Assembly: GCA_003611875.1 (NCBI GenBank)
Contig: RAYY01000035.1
Coordinates: 1-50,916 of the forward strand
Length of the DNA: 50,916 bases
Source: a bacterium D16-56
GTDB lineage: Bacteria; Bacillota; Clostridia; Lachnospirales; Lachnospiraceae
Direction: 5' to 3'
Part shown: positions 25,054-33,889 of the stretch, one piece after another
Position numbering within the stretch: the stretch's first letter is position 1
How the letters are laid out: the number at the start of each line of letters is the position of its first letter
Position numbers and translations under genes: made by a program
The notes under the pieces: model-generated
Database searches by the model: none
Seen by the model: only the letters and a program-made list of their open reading frames with translations
What the model was told of the DNA's origin: nothing

Positions 25054-25775
25054 ATGCACTGGCTGTCGAACTTCGGAAAGAAAAACGGACGGGCGTTATC
25101 CCGGTGCTGCTGGCTGTCGGTATTCTGGGCGCAGCCTATGCCTTTCTCAATTTCATAGTGCGTAAAAGTACACTGCTGGGGCTTCCGCTTCCGCCGATGG
25201 ACGTCCTGCTGACCCAGCTTTACGGCATGATCATGGTTTTGAATATGTTCGGCATCGTAGTTTCCGCCTGCATGGTTTACAATATGGAGTTTAAGGGAAA
25301 CGCCGTCAAAAAGATGTATATGCTCCCTATAAGCGTTTCGGGGATGTACCTTTGCAAGTTCCTGATCTTATCGGCCATGTTCCTGGTGGCAGTCGTTTTG
25401 CAGAATCTGGCGCTTATGCAGATCGGTATGACAGACCTGCCGCAAGGGGCATTTGAAATGGGGACGCTGGTCAGATTTGCAGGCTACTCATTCCTTACGT
25501 CAATGCCTGTCCTGTCATTTATGGTCCTGGTCTCATCCCGTTCCATCAATATGTGGATACCGCTGGGCGTCGGGGTTGCCGGTTTCTTAAGCGGCATGGC
25601 ATTGGCTAATTCGGGTTCCGGTCTGCTGCTGGCCCATCCATTTGTCATAATGCTGAAACCTGCAGTTGCCATGAGCGCGCAGCCGGACATAACGGTGACA
25701 AAAGCCGCTGTTATTGAAACATTGCTTTTCCTCGGTGCAGGGCTGTGGATGGCAAAGAACCTGCGCTATGAATAA
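25050..25775 (+). CDS. LanE/CprB-like ABC permease
   Basis: 241 residues with about six transmembrane segments. GNAVKKMYMLPISVSGMYL after the second segment is the conserved LanE/LanG-type cytoplasmic loop. It forms the membrane part of the peptide-immunity exporter with the next gene. ATG 25050 overlaps the ATPase stop. AAGGAGG after its stop serves the next gene. Confidence 0.85.
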   Translation: MNALAVELRKEKRTGVIPVLLAVGILGAAYAFLNFIVRKSTLLGLPLPPMDVLLTQLYGMIMVLNMFGIVVSACMVYNMEFKGNAVKKMYMLPISVSGMYLCKFLILSAMFLVAVVLQNLALMQIGMTDLPQGAFEMGTLVRFAGYSFLTSMPVLSFMVLVSSRSINMWIPLGVGVAGFLSGMALANSGSGLLLAHPFVIMLKPAVAMSAQPDITVTKAAVIETLLFLGAGLWMAKNLRYE

Positions 25776-25790
25776 GGAGGGAGTGTTAGA

Positions 25791-26555
25791 ATGAGTTTTT
25801 TGGAGCTTCTCAAAATTGAATTTATGAAAGTTAAACGATCAAAGATCGTACCGCTGATTTTTATTGCCCCGCTGTTGGTGGTTGCTTCCGGGATCGCAAA
25901 CCTGAGCCGTTATTTTACGCCGGAATATACAAATGCATGGCCTGCCATGTTCATCCAGAGCGCACTGGTCTACGCCTACTATCTACTGCCGTTTTCTATG
26001 ATTGTGGTCTGCGTGATGATCGCAGGACGGGAAACAGGGAATAACGGCATCTTAAAAATGCTTGCCCTGCCGGTCAGCCGGCATTCGCTTTCCATAGCAA
26101 AATTCTGTGTGCTGGCATTTTATCTGCTTATGGAGATGGCCGTGTTCCTTGTGGTGTTCGTAGTTGCCGGGACAGTTGCCACAAGGACAATGGGTGTGAC
26201 GGAAACTTTGCCTGTCCTCTATCTGGTGAAATGGTGCGCCGGGCTGTTTTTGACAATGCTGCCGTGCGTAGGGACCATGTGGGCGATTACTGTCCTGTTT
26301 GAAAAGCCGCTGCTTTCTGTGGGACTGAACCTGCTCCTTGTTATTCCCGGAGTGCTGGTCGCAAATACACCTTTATGGATAGCATATCCTTATTGCTACA
26401 GCGGCTATCTGGTGTCCTGCTCCCTGCATGATTTTACGGTGGAATCCAACACAATGGCATTTTCACTGTTCCCTTTCCTGCCGGTTGCGGTATTGGTCTT
26501 TGTATTGGTGTTTGCGGTTGCTGTAATAAAATTTGGAAAAAAAGAAATGAGGTAA
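25791..26555 (+). CDS. LanG/CprC-like ABC permease
   Basis: 254 residues and six predicted membrane segments. GRETGNNGILKMLALPVSRH is the typical loop of the LanG group. It pairs with the upstream permease in a LanFEG-type complex at the cytoplasmic membrane. AAGGAGG precedes ATG 25791. It ends 3 bp before a small membrane protein gene. Confidence 0.85.
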   Translation: MSFLELLKIEFMKVKRSKIVPLIFIAPLLVVASGIANLSRYFTPEYTNAWPAMFIQSALVYAYYLLPFSMIVVCVMIAGRETGNNGILKMLALPVSRHSLSIAKFCVLAFYLLMEMAVFLVVFVVAGTVATRTMGVTETLPVLYLVKWCAGLFLTMLPCVGTMWAITVLFEKPLLSVGLNLLLVIPGVLVANTPLWIAYPYCYSGYLVSCSLHDFTVESNTMAFSLFPFLPVAVLVFVLVFAVAVIKFGKKEMR

Positions 26556-26558
26556 ATA

Positions 26559-26858
26559 ATGATGGAATGTAAAAATAAGAAAACTTTAAGCAAGGTTTCG
26601 CTGGTTATCAGCGTCTTTCCGCTGGCAACCTTCATTCCCGTGTTTCTTAAACTCACGCTGCCGGAAGGGGTAAGCACGGCTTGGGCGGGTGTCAATATTG
26701 CCTGCGCCTCGGCAGGTTTGATTCTCTCAATTATATGCGTCAGGAGCAATGAAAGCCGCAGCCTTGTAAATATTGCGTCAACAGCTATCAGTGTATTTTG
26801 GTGTCTGTTGATGGCTGGTATTGCTGTCCTGGGATTGATTTTGACTTTCGTGCAGTAA
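26559..26858 (+). CDS. Small membrane protein of the exporter operon
   Basis: 99 residues with three hydrophobic segments (LVISVFPLATFIPVFLKL, VNIACASAGLILSIICV, and a C-terminal one). No family recognised. It starts 3 bp after the LanG-like gene behind GAGG, so it is co-transcribed. It may assist the exporter, but this is only context. ATG 26562 is an equally good start. Confidence 0.65.
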   Translation: MMECKNKKTLSKVSLVISVFPLATFIPVFLKLTLPEGVSTAWAGVNIACASAGLILSIICVRSNESRSLVNIASTAISVFWCLLMAGIAVLGLILTFVQ

Positions 26859-26963
26859 GTGAGGAGGAAATCCCGTTTGTAAAGGCATAAAAAGTTGTAT
26901 AGTGCTGAAATGAATATCGAATAATCATCTGCCGCATGGCGGTAAAAGAAAAAAACTGCGGCT

Positions 26964-26996
26964 TGTGACATTTCTGTGAGAATTGGCTGTTAGACT
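26964..26996 (+). promoter_or_regulatory. Promoter with TGTGA-N6-TGTGA operator for ATPase/permease module 1
   Basis: TGTGA at 26964-26968 and again at 26975-26979 (11-bp spacing), then 11 nt and TAGACT (26991-26996) as a weak -10. Same geometry as the sites at 18320, 45035 and 46857. The poor -10 and lack of a -35 suggest activator dependence. Confidence 0.65.
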
Positions 26997-27026
26997 GACG
27001 GTATTACAGAAAGGATGGTGCTTACT

Positions 27027-27692
27027 ATGAGTATTTTACAAACAATTGACCTCAAAAAATATTACGGCGCGGAGCCAAACATCACAAAGGCACTGGATGG
27101 CGTGACACTCTCCATTGAACAGGGGGAATTTGTCGCTATCGTCGGAACATCTGGCAGCGGCAAGTCTACCCTGTTAAACATGATGGGCGGTCTGGATGTA
27201 CCGACCTTGGGCAGCGTCAAGGTAAAAGGAAAGGAACTGGCCAGACTGAATGACGAACAGCTTACCCTGTTCCGCAGACGCAACATCGGCTTTATCTTCC
27301 AGAATTACAATCTTGTCCCTGTCCTAAATGTCTACGAAAATATCGTCCTGCCCGTGGAACTGGACGGAGATACCGTAGATCGGAAATTCATGGATGAAGT
27401 GGTGCATCTTCTGGCCTTGGAGGACAAACTGAATCATATGCCAAGCAACCTGTCCGGCGGACAGCAGCAGCGCGTCGCTATTGCCCGCGCCCTCGTTTCC
27501 AAGCCCGCCATCGTCCTGGCGGATGAACCCACCGGCAATCTGGACAGCCGGACAAGCAGCGATGTGCTGGGACTTTTGAAAGTCACCAGCGACAAATTTC
27601 ATCAGACACTGGTGATGATTACCCATAACAACGAGATTGCCCAGCTTGCCGACCGCATTATCCGCATTGAGGATGGCAGGGTTTTTGAGTAA
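27027..27692 (+). CDS. BceA-like ABC ATPase, copy 1
   Basis: 221 residues. Walker A GTSGSGKS at 40-47, Q-loop [10 protein letters not shown], signature LSGGQQQR, Walker [13 protein letters not shown]: the MacB/BceA/LolD class. It partners the FtsX-type permease 16 bp downstream. ATG 27027 ([14 protein letters not shown]) is chosen by homology with the copy at 44338-45003. No kinase gene is attached; regulation probably comes from the OmpR-type system at 45-47 kb through the shared operator. Confidence 0.88.
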   Translation: MSILQTIDLKKYYGAEPNITKALDGVTLSIEQGEFVAIVGTSGSGKSTLLNMMGGLDVPTLGSVKVKGKELARLNDEQLTLFRRRNIGFIFQNYNLVPVLNVYENIVLPVELDGDTVDRKFMDEVVHLLALEDKLNHMPSNLSGGQQQRVAIARALVSKPAIVLADEPTGNLDSRTSSDVLGLLKVTSDKFHQTLVMITHNNEIAQLADRIIRIEDGRVFE

Positions 27693-27707
27693 GGGGGGGT
27701 GCTGGCG

Positions 27708-30278
27708 ATGAATGACATTTTATTTGGCAACAACAACGGCGCAGTGATCAAAAAGCTGTCAGGCCGCTATTTCAAATCAAACAAAAGCAGGAATATCATT
27801 GCGGTTATCGCAATCGTTCTGACAACCATACTCTTTACCACGATCTTTACCCTTGGATCTGGCCTGATGGACACTGTTCACGACCAGAACATCCGCAAGG
27901 CCGGCGGCGAGGGGCAGGCGGTATTAAATTATATCAGCGATGAGGTTTACAATGATGTGGCAGGAAGTCCCTTGATTGACCGTATCGCCTACACAAAGGC
28001 GATTTCCTATCGGCTGAACAATCCAGGCTTGGAGCGTTGGCGAGCCGATCTGTGGTATATGGATGATACTGCTCTGGAATTTGCCCGCTACAAACCCACA
28101 ACAGGCCGCCGGCCCGAAGCGGAAAATGAGATCATCGCGGACACAAAGACATTGGACGCTCTGGGCATACCGGCACAGATCGGGGAAACCGTTTCTCTAA
28201 CCTATGAGATAAAAGGGAAGTCATACACCACCGATTTCACCCTCTGCGGTTTTTGGGAAACGGACAGCTTGAGCAACATCGGGCGGTTGATCGTATCGAA
28301 AGCCTTTGTGGATACCCATTTGGACATTCTGGCGTATACCTATCCTGTGGACAATGATTATTCTGGCGTTGTCTCCGCCTATGTGATGTTCAGCGGAACA
28401 GGAGATATAGAAGCCCGGCTTCATCAGCTGCTTTCCGAAACCGGCTATACCTGTGACACGATGGGCGGCAGCAAGGAGGACAGCAATTATGTGATTGCCC
28501 GTGTCAGTCCGGCCTATCAGAGCGGCGCATTAACGGACAATCCTGCCATGCTGATTTCCGGCCTTATTGGCGTCGCGTTGATTGTCGTAACAGGGTATTT
28601 GATTATCTACAACATTTTCCAGATTTCCATCATTCAGGATATTCAGTCCTACGGACAGCTAAAAACGCTGGGTACAACAAAGCGGCAGATTAAGCGGCTT
28701 ATCAACCGGCAGGCGCTCCGGCTGTCCCTGATTGGTATTCCCATCGGCCTGCTGGCAGGTTTCTTCATTGGCAGGGCCTTGGTGCCTTTCCTGATGAACG
28801 GAACAAGTTATACCGCAGATGCCGGGATTAAAGTAACGGTAAATCCTCTGATTTTCATTGGCTCCGCTGCTTTCGCCCTTTTTACTGTCTTTGTCAGCGT
28901 CCGCAAGCCCGCAAAGATTGCCGGTACGGTTTCGGCAATCGAGGCTATCCGCTACACGGAAAATGATACGGCAGCGTTTGGAAAGCACAGGGCCAAGGAC
29001 AAAAAATCGACCCACGGAGCAAAGCTCCACATGATGGCTTTGGCGAATCTGGGCCGTAACCGCAAACGGACGGTGCTGGTCATCGTGTCCATGACTCTGA
29101 GCCTGGTGCTGTTTAATACCGTATTCACGCTGTCCGGCGGCTTTGACATTGACAAGTATATTGCAAAATTTATGGATACAGACTTTGTGATCTCCACCGC
29201 AGATTATTTCCAATTCCGCTTTGAAACCAGCGGGAGTGAACTGTCAGAAAGCTTTGTGGATGTCGTCCGGCAGAATGAACATTTTGAGGACGGCGGCAGG
29301 CTCTATTCCTCCTGGATGCTGGAAGAACCGTTCTCAACGGAACACAATGCCTTTTCCGGCTACAACAAGGATCAAAATGGCAATCCTTTTGTAGCTCTAT
29401 ACGGCGCGGACGATTTTCTGCTGAATCACATGGAGGTCATAGAGGGGAGAATCGACCTGGAAAAGCTGAAAACGGGAAAGTATATTCTTCTGAGTGTGGA
29501 CTGCAGCGATGATGGAACGGTCGTAGAGAACCCTAATATCAGCGTGGGTGATACAGTACGGATCAATCATCTGAAAGCGGAGGAACTTTCCACCACCATT
29601 ACGGACAGCTATGACTTTATCATCCTGGCAAAAGTCCGGGTCAACGAGAACACAGCCACCACCCGCAACACGGGTGAAAGCCGGTTCTATCTCCCGACAG
29701 ATATTTTCCTGCCGCTGTGCGATAACCCCCATCTGGTTAATTTCCCTTTTGATGTGAAAGAGGGAACGGAAGCAGAAATGGCAGAGTTTTTGAACAGCTA
29801 TATCGACAGTGTGGAGCCAGGTATGGATTTTGAATCCAAGGCGACGTATACCAGCTCCTTTGACGATCTCATTTCCCTTATCATTACCATCGGAGGGGCA
29901 TTGAGTATCATCATCGGAATTATCGGCATCGCGAACTTCGTGAACTCTGTCCTGACAAGCGTTATCACCCGCAAAAAGGAGTTTGCCATGCTGCAAAGCA
30001 TTGGCATGACAGGGAAGCAGTTGAAGCGTATGCTCTCCTTTGAGGGGTTGTATTATGCTGTGGGAACAATCATCACATCGGCTATCCTTGGTGTTCTGTT
30101 TTCTGTGGTAGTTGTAAAGGGAATTTCCAGTGGAATTTGGTTCTTCACCTATCGGTTTGTCATATGGCCCATGCTGGTGATCTATCCGTTCCTTATACTT
30201 CTGACCGTGGCAATACCGGCTCTTTTATACCGGCAGATAGCCAAAGCCAGTATCATAGAGCGGCTACGGCAAAACTGA
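27708..30278 (+). CDS. FtsX-family ABC permease, copy 1
   Basis: 856 residues. It has a large extracytoplasmic domain after the first membrane segment (~60-270), a first FtsX block (~285-420), a second extracellular region (~480-720) and a second FtsX block ending ASIIERLRQN. This is the BceB/MacB-like double-FtsX layout. ATG 27708 (MNDILFGN) has GGGGGGTG upstream and matches the paralog at 41748. The module likely resists or senses antimicrobial peptides; that role is inferred from architecture and regulators. Confidence 0.85.
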   Translation: MNDILFGNNNGAVIKKLSGRYFKSNKSRNIIAVIAIVLTTILFTTIFTLGSGLMDTVHDQNIRKAGGEGQAVLNYISDEVYNDVAGSPLIDRIAYTKAISYRLNNPGLERWRADLWYMDDTALEFARYKPTTGRRPEAENEIIADTKTLDALGIPAQIGETVSLTYEIKGKSYTTDFTLCGFWETDSLSNIGRLIVSKAFVDTHLDILAYTYPVDNDYSGVVSAYVMFSGTGDIEARLHQLLSETGYTCDTMGGSKEDSNYVIARVSPAYQSGALTDNPAMLISGLIGVALIVVTGYLIIYNIFQISIIQDIQSYGQLKTLGTTKRQIKRLINRQALRLSLIGIPIGLLAGFFIGRALVPFLMNGTSYTADAGIKVTVNPLIFIGSAAFALFTVFVSVRKPAKIAGTVSAIEAIRYTENDTAAFGKHRAKDKKSTHGAKLHMMALANLGRNRKRTVLVIVSMTLSLVLFNTVFTLSGGFDIDKYIAKFMDTDFVISTADYFQFRFETSGSELSESFVDVVRQNEHFEDGGRLYSSWMLEEPFSTEHNAFSGYNKDQNGNPFVALYGADDFLLNHMEVIEGRIDLEKLKTGKYILLSVDCSDDGTVVENPNISVGDTVRINHLKAEELSTTITDSYDFIILAKVRVNENTATTRNTGESRFYLPTDIFLPLCDNPHLVNFPFDVKEGTEAEMAEFLNSYIDSVEPGMDFESKATYTSSFDDLISLIITIGGALSIIIGIIGIANFVNSVLTSVITRKKEFAMLQSIGMTGKQLKRMLSFEGLYYAVGTIITSAILGVLFSVVVVKGISSGIWFFTYRFVIWPMLVIYPFLILLTVAIPALLYRQIAKASIIERLRQN

Positions 30279-30283
30279 TTTTC

Positions 30284-30440
30284 CATGGGGTTCAAAAATG
30301 CATTCAGGCAGCCCCGGAAGGCATGGATGGTCATAGGGACATTTTTCTTATTTATCGTTCGCTTTGTGTATGGTCATTCCGGTAGACGTTTATAAAAGAA
30401 CAGGAATCCGGAGTATTGTGGAGCGGCTTCGGGATGATTA
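30284..30440 (+). pseudogene. Collapsed remnant of another FtsX-type permease
   Basis: Directly after the permease stop, one frame reads MGFKNAFRQPRKAWMVIGTF, like the N-terminus of an FtsX permease. A second frame ends RTGIRSIVERLRDD, like a permease C-terminus (compare ASIIERLRQN). The middle is missing. It looks like an internal deletion of a second permease gene. No ribosome binding site precedes it. Confidence 0.4.
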
Positions 30441-30580
30441 GACTTGCTATAGGAAAGGAGCAGCAGATGACGCTGAAAATAAGTGTTTAGAAAAGGTGCT
30501 TATGAGCATGGGAGGATGAAATCTGATTGCCCTAAACAACAAGAGAAAACATGGTGAAAAAGGTTCGATCCATAAAGAAA

Positions 30581-30611
30581 AACCAGCAAAAGAAAGTTTT
30601 TTGCTGGTTTA
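30581..30611. terminator. Terminator shared by the XRE gene and the module upstream
   Basis: AACCAGCAAAA pairs with TTTTGCTGGTT around a short loop. T-tracts follow on the minus strand (TTTCTTT), and the arm itself is T-rich on the plus strand. It lies at the convergent end of the XRE gene. Confidence 0.75.
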
Positions 30612-30968
30612 TTCTAAATTTTTAGAGTTTGGTTGAGAATGTAATAATTGTTCTGCCAAAAAGTCCAATGTATTGAGCAAAATTTTTTGGTTATGAGGAC
30701 TGCATGATTGGAATTTACCCCAAAATTTTTGCAGTTCTTCATTATCAATGGATGTTTTTGGCTGAAATAAGGTATTTGCAGGAATACCCAACCGTTCAAT
30801 AAGTGATGCTAAAGTTTCATAAGTGGCATTTTTTCGCCCTTTTTCAATATCCTGGATGGTTTTTACTGCTAAACCACACTGATCTGCAAGTTCCTGCTGA
30901 GTAAGATTGCAATCCTTTCTTGCGGCACGGATACGGTTTCCTAAATAGATTAGTTTATCTATCGGCAT
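30609..30968 (-). CDS. XRE-family transcriptional regulator
   Basis: 119 residues. An N-terminal Cro/C1 helix-turn-helix spans about 9-64 (RIRAARKDCNLTQQELADQ, then LAVKTIQDIEKGRKNATYET). The C-terminal part is short and helical. Such regulators keep ICE excision and transfer genes silent. It is transcribed away from the sigma factor and integrase genes. No clear operator was found in its upstream region. Confidence 0.85.
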   Translation of the reverse strand: MPIDKLIYLGNRIRAARKDCNLTQQELADQCGLAVKTIQDIEKGRKNATYETLASLIERLGIPANTLFQPKTSIDNEELQKFWGKFQSCSPHNQKILLNTLDFLAEQLLHSQPNSKNLE

Positions 30969-31518
30969 AGTGATTCACCCCAAATATATTCTATCGTACC
31001 GTTTATGAGATTTACATTCCCTTAATGTATGTATTAGATATATACTAATATGCCGATTTTGAAATTGAATATGTGTGGCCTTGCTGAAAAAAAAACAGCT
31101 TTTTGCAGCAAGGCCTAGTTGTATTGCTAATAGCCATCTGTGATTTGCTGTAGGAGTTTGATTCATGGATGGCTTTCACTTTTTGCAACAACAGAACAAC
31201 AGGTGCTGGCGAAAAAAATTCCGATTCCTTTGCGGCATTACTCTGAACAAAAAAATGTATTACTATACTATTTAAAAATATACAGTAGCACACAATTTTA
31301 TTCTGTTCTGCGGGATATTGTAAAAACTTATCTGCAAACAGTAAAAAAGAAAGCCTGTCCGACATTACCGGATATTGTAGTTATTCACTTATATATGAAA
31401 AACGTCAGGAAGCATGATAAGCATCTTGACGTTTTGTTTTTTGCCGACATTTTTCGACAGTATGATAGATGCCGTTCGCCACCTTTTCATCCGTACTAAG
31501 ACGGATGAAAGGAGGAAG
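30969..31518 (+). other. Long AT-rich leader region before the sigma-factor operon
   Basis: I see no gene in these 550 bases. They hold a strong stem-loop with a T-tract at 31399-31442 (AAAACGTCA pairs with TGACGTTTT) and a second perfect 10-bp hairpin at 31485-31510 (TTTCATCCGT with ACGGATGAAA), immediately before GGAGG at 31511-31515. A long untranslated leader with a terminator and a hairpin next to a ribosome binding site suggests attenuation of the downstream genes. Confidence 0.45.
31399..31442 (+). terminator. Leader terminator/attenuator candidate
   Basis: Stem AAAACGTCA (31399-31407) with TGACGTTTT (31427-31435), internal pairing AGC/GCT-like, followed by GTTTTTTG. No plus-strand gene ends here, so it may stop leader transcripts before the sigma-factor operon. 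Confidence 0.5.
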
Positions 31519-31662
31519 ATATACGCAAGAAAAAATTTTGAAAAATTTTTTCATAACTTCGATTATTTCCGCAAAACTGGTTCTCCTAGGTATGAAAGGG
31601 AGAATCAGGCACTTTTTACTACGGCTTTTATGCAGAGGGGAGGTGATCCCCTTTGGAACTGA
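31519..31662 (+). CDS. Possible leader ORF overlapping the sigma gene
   Basis: The frame reads YARKNFEKFFHNFDYF, then ERENQALFTTAF, and ends GGDPLWN with a TGA that overlaps the TTG start of the sigma factor. GGAGG at 31511-31515 precedes an ATA codon at 31519, with no ATG, GTG or TTG start near the site. If real it is about 47 residues and translationally coupled to the sigma gene. Composition looks coding; the start is doubtful. Confidence 0.3.
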   Translation: MYARKNFEKFFHNFDYFRKTGSPRYERENQALFTTAFMQRGGDPLWN

Positions 31663-32063
31663 CCAGACAGGAAAAGGATATTGTACGGAGAAAGTTCTGT
31701 AAGTATTGTATCAAAGTCATGGAAGGTGAAGCATTGTATTATCTTCGGCAGCTGGAAAAACAGCATCAGCGGGAAGTGTGCTTTTCAGATTTGACACCGG
31801 AACAGGAAAATCAGCTAAGCGCATATGATGATCTGCTGGAAATAAATTATTTTCAGGTAATGAATATGGACGTACCAGTCCGGGATGAAGATATCAGCAA
31901 TGCCTTGAAAAAACTTCCAGAACGAAAACGTATGATTATACTCATGGCTTTTTTCCTGGATATGACGGAACAGGAAATTGCTGATTATTACCATCTGGTA
32001 CAAAGTACCGTGCATTACCATAAGGCAGAATCTTTGCGGATGCTGAAAGATATTTTGGAGTAA
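31653..32063 (+). CDS. Sigma-70-like factor of Tn916-type elements
   Basis: 136 residues. The C-terminal half (LKKLPERKRMIILMAFFLD, then MTEQEIADYYHLVQSTVHYH) is a sigma region 4-type helix-turn-helix. The N-terminal half (EKDIVRRKFCKYCIKVMEGE) is typical of Tn916 Orf7-like proteins. It probably controls excision and transfer genes. The start is TTG 31653 with an excellent GGGGAGGTGAT site 6 nt upstream. A tiny ORF and the ribbon-helix-helix and integrase genes follow. Confidence 0.75.
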   Translation: MELTRQEKDIVRRKFCKYCIKVMEGEALYYLRQLEKQHQREVCFSDLTPEQENQLSAYDDLLEINYFQVMNMDVPVRDEDISNALKKLPERKRMIILMAFFLDMTEQEIADYYHLVQSTVHYHKAESLRMLKDILE

Positions 32064-32068
32064 TACAT

Positions 32069-32194
32069 ATGTGCCAGAGTAAATTTGAGCAAATGGCGAA
32101 AGATGCAAAGGCTATCTATAAAGTAGATAAGCTGGTACTTGTTAATTGTGATATTTTTGAGGAATATTTGGAAACATTCAGGATGTATGTGTGA
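32069..32194 (+). CDS. Small ORF between sigma factor and RHH genes
   Basis: 41 residues from ATG 32069: MCQSKFEQMAKDAKAIYKVD, then LVLVNCDIFEEYLETFRM. It starts 5 bp after the sigma stop; GGAG lies at the end of that gene. No family recognised; composition looks coding. Confidence 0.45.
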   Translation: MCQSKFEQMAKDAKAIYKVDKLVLVNCDIFEEYLETFRMYV

Positions 32195-32222
32195 TTTTAG
32201 TTGAGAGATTTTGCAAAAATAC

Positions 32223-32262
32223 TTGACTTTTTGTATACGAAAAGTATAATAGTATATAGAAG
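32223..32262 (+). promoter_or_regulatory. Promoter of the RHH-integrase operon with GTATA repeats
   Basis: TTGACT at 32223-32228, 16-nt spacer, TATAAT at 32245-32250. GTATA-type half-sites recur through the spacer, -10 and early transcribed region, including the dyad TATAC-GAAAA-GTATA. These are candidate operators for the ribbon-helix-helix protein encoded first. Confidence 0.6.
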
Positions 32263-32281
32263 TGATTGGAGGTGCATACAG

Positions 32282-32476
32282 ATGGCTAAGATGGGCAGGC
32301 CTAAATCTGATGCCCCGAAGCTTAATACATTAAGTGTGAGGGTAACAGACAGAGAGTTGCAGGAGCTGAGAGAATATGCGGACAGTCACGGGATGACCAT
32401 AACTCAATTATTGCATACGGGTGTTAATTTATTGCTTCAGACACCGGATGCGGAGGTGCAAAATCTCTTTCCTTGA
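32282..32476 (+). CDS. Ribbon-helix-helix (CopG/Arc-like) regulator
   Basis: 64 residues: a short basic N-terminus (MGRPKSDAPK), the ribbon strand LNTLSVRVTD, then two helices (ELQELREYADSHGM and TITQLLHTGVNLLL). This is the RHH fold of CopG/Arc repressors. ATG 32282 follows GGAGG. It overlaps the integrase start, so it may act as excisionase-like factor or as repressor of the integrase operon. Confidence 0.75.
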   Translation: MAKMGRPKSDAPKLNTLSVRVTDRELQELREYADSHGMTITQLLHTGVNLLLQTPDAEVQNLFP

Positions 32477-33729
32477 TGAAAGAAGCAGAGATGGCAAAGG
32501 CAAGGAAAGATAATAAAGGCAGAGCGTTACGGAAGGGGGAATCGCAGAGGACGGATAATACCTATGTATATACTTATACAGATCCGTTCAAAAAAAGAAG
32601 GTTTGTTTATGCCAAGGATTTACAGACACTGCGGGAGAAGGAAGCTAATCTCATTAAAAACCAGCTTGACGGATTGGACGTATATATGGCGGGTAATGCA
32701 ACCTTAAATTTTGTCTTTGACAGATATATGTCCACGAAATATGATTTGCGTAAAACAACACGTTCCAATTACATGTATATGTATAATCACTTTGTGAGGG
32801 ACGGATTTGGACAGCGTAAAATTGCGGAGATTAAGTATTCGGATGTAATGTATTTTTATTACTATTTATTGAATGAAAGAAATTTACAGGCGAATACCGT
32901 GGATACAATACATACTGTGCTGCATCCTACATTTCAGTTAGCAGTACGTGATGAGATAATCCGTAAAAATCCTACTGATGGTGTTATGGCAGAGATTAAA
33001 AGAAAAGCAGGGAAGAATAAAGGCATCAGACATGCGCTGACGGTAGAACAGCAACGGGCATTTATGTCCTATACGGCAGATAATCCGATTTTTAATCATT
33101 GGTATCCGCTTTTTACAGTGCTGTTGGGAACAGGATGCCGAATTGGAGAAGTGGTAGGGCTTCGATGGGAAGATTTAGATTATGAAAATCGCCTTATCAG
33201 CATTAATCATAGTGTGACATATTATCCGAGGGAGGGAAGCGGAACTAGAAAGTCTGAATTTGCAGTATATCTTCCAAAGACAGAGGCAGGTATTCGAAAC
33301 GTTCCCATGATGGATGCAGTTTATGAAGCATTTAAGGAAGAATATGAGGTGCAGAAAGAAAACGGCTTCAACAGCACGGTGATTGATGGTATGACAGGAT
33401 TTATTTTCTGCAATCGTTTTGGAAATATCCATAATCCCCAGACAGTCAATCGGACGATTAAGAGGATTCTGGAAAATTACAATGCCGAGGAAATAATCAA
33501 AGCAAAACGGGAAAAGAGACAGCCGGTCATTATTCCGAACTTCTCCTGCCATCATTTACGGCATACCTTTTGTACAAGGTTCTGCGAGAAAGAAACAAAT
33601 GTAAAAGTCATTCAGGCTGTCATGGGACACGCTAACATCGAAACTACGATGGATATTTATGCGGAAGTCACTGACGCAAAGAAAAAAGAAGCAATTGAAA
33701 ACTTATCACACAATCTGGATATATTTTAG
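32476..33729 (+). CDS. int: Tyrosine recombinase, Tn916-type integrase
   Basis: 417 residues. An N-terminal arm-binding domain (TYVYTYTDPFKKRRFVYAKD) and a SAM-like core-binding domain (NFVFDRYMSTKYDLRKTTRS) precede the catalytic domain. Catalytic residues: Arg in GTGCRIGEV (~222), HxLRHTF (~360), His in MGHANIETT (~386) and Tyr in MDIYAEVT (~396). It catalyses excision and integration of the ICE. The start is ATG 32476 (overlapping the RHH stop) or ATG 32491. Arm-type repeats and the element end follow immediately. Confidence 0.9.
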   Translation: MKEAEMAKARKDNKGRALRKGESQRTDNTYVYTYTDPFKKRRFVYAKDLQTLREKEANLIKNQLDGLDVYMAGNATLNFVFDRYMSTKYDLRKTTRSNYMYMYNHFVRDGFGQRKIAEIKYSDVMYFYYYLLNERNLQANTVDTIHTVLHPTFQLAVRDEIIRKNPTDGVMAEIKRKAGKNKGIRHALTVEQQRAFMSYTADNPIFNHWYPLFTVLLGTGCRIGEVVGLRWEDLDYENRLISINHSVTYYPREGSGTRKSEFAVYLPKTEAGIRNVPMMDAVYEAFKEEYEVQKENGFNSTVIDGMTGFIFCNRFGNIHNPQTVNRTIKRILENYNAEEIIKAKREKRQPVIIPNFSCHHLRHTFCTRFCEKETNVKVIQAVMGHANIETTMDIYAEVTDAKKKEAIENLSHNLDIF

Positions 33730-33756
33730 GAGAGAGTCCTGAAATTGAATGTGTGA

Positions 33757-33889
33757 ATTACAACAAAATAAGAGATTTACTACAAAGTTACTACAAATTT
33801 TGTCTGCATAATACGGAATAATACTTGATAATACATTCCGGAAATGTGGAAAATACAGGAGGATACTTGATAATGAGTAATAATACTTT
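33757..33889. repeat. Integrase-proximal element end with direct repeats
   Basis: TTACTACAAA occurs at 33777-33786 and 33788-33797, and ATACTTGATAAT at 33821-33832 and 33863-33874, with a partial copy near 33880. Short direct repeats after a Tn916-type int gene are usually integrase arm sites. The truncated ATPase gene beginning at 33888 indicates that the element boundary lies within a few tens of bases of 33890. Confidence 0.55.

Noticed and set aside
31045-31499. Overlapping frames of about 100 codons on both strands in the leader region
   Set aside because: No ribosome binding sites, low-complexity hydrophobic/aromatic composition typical of AT-rich non-coding DNA, and they cross the stem-loop at 31399.
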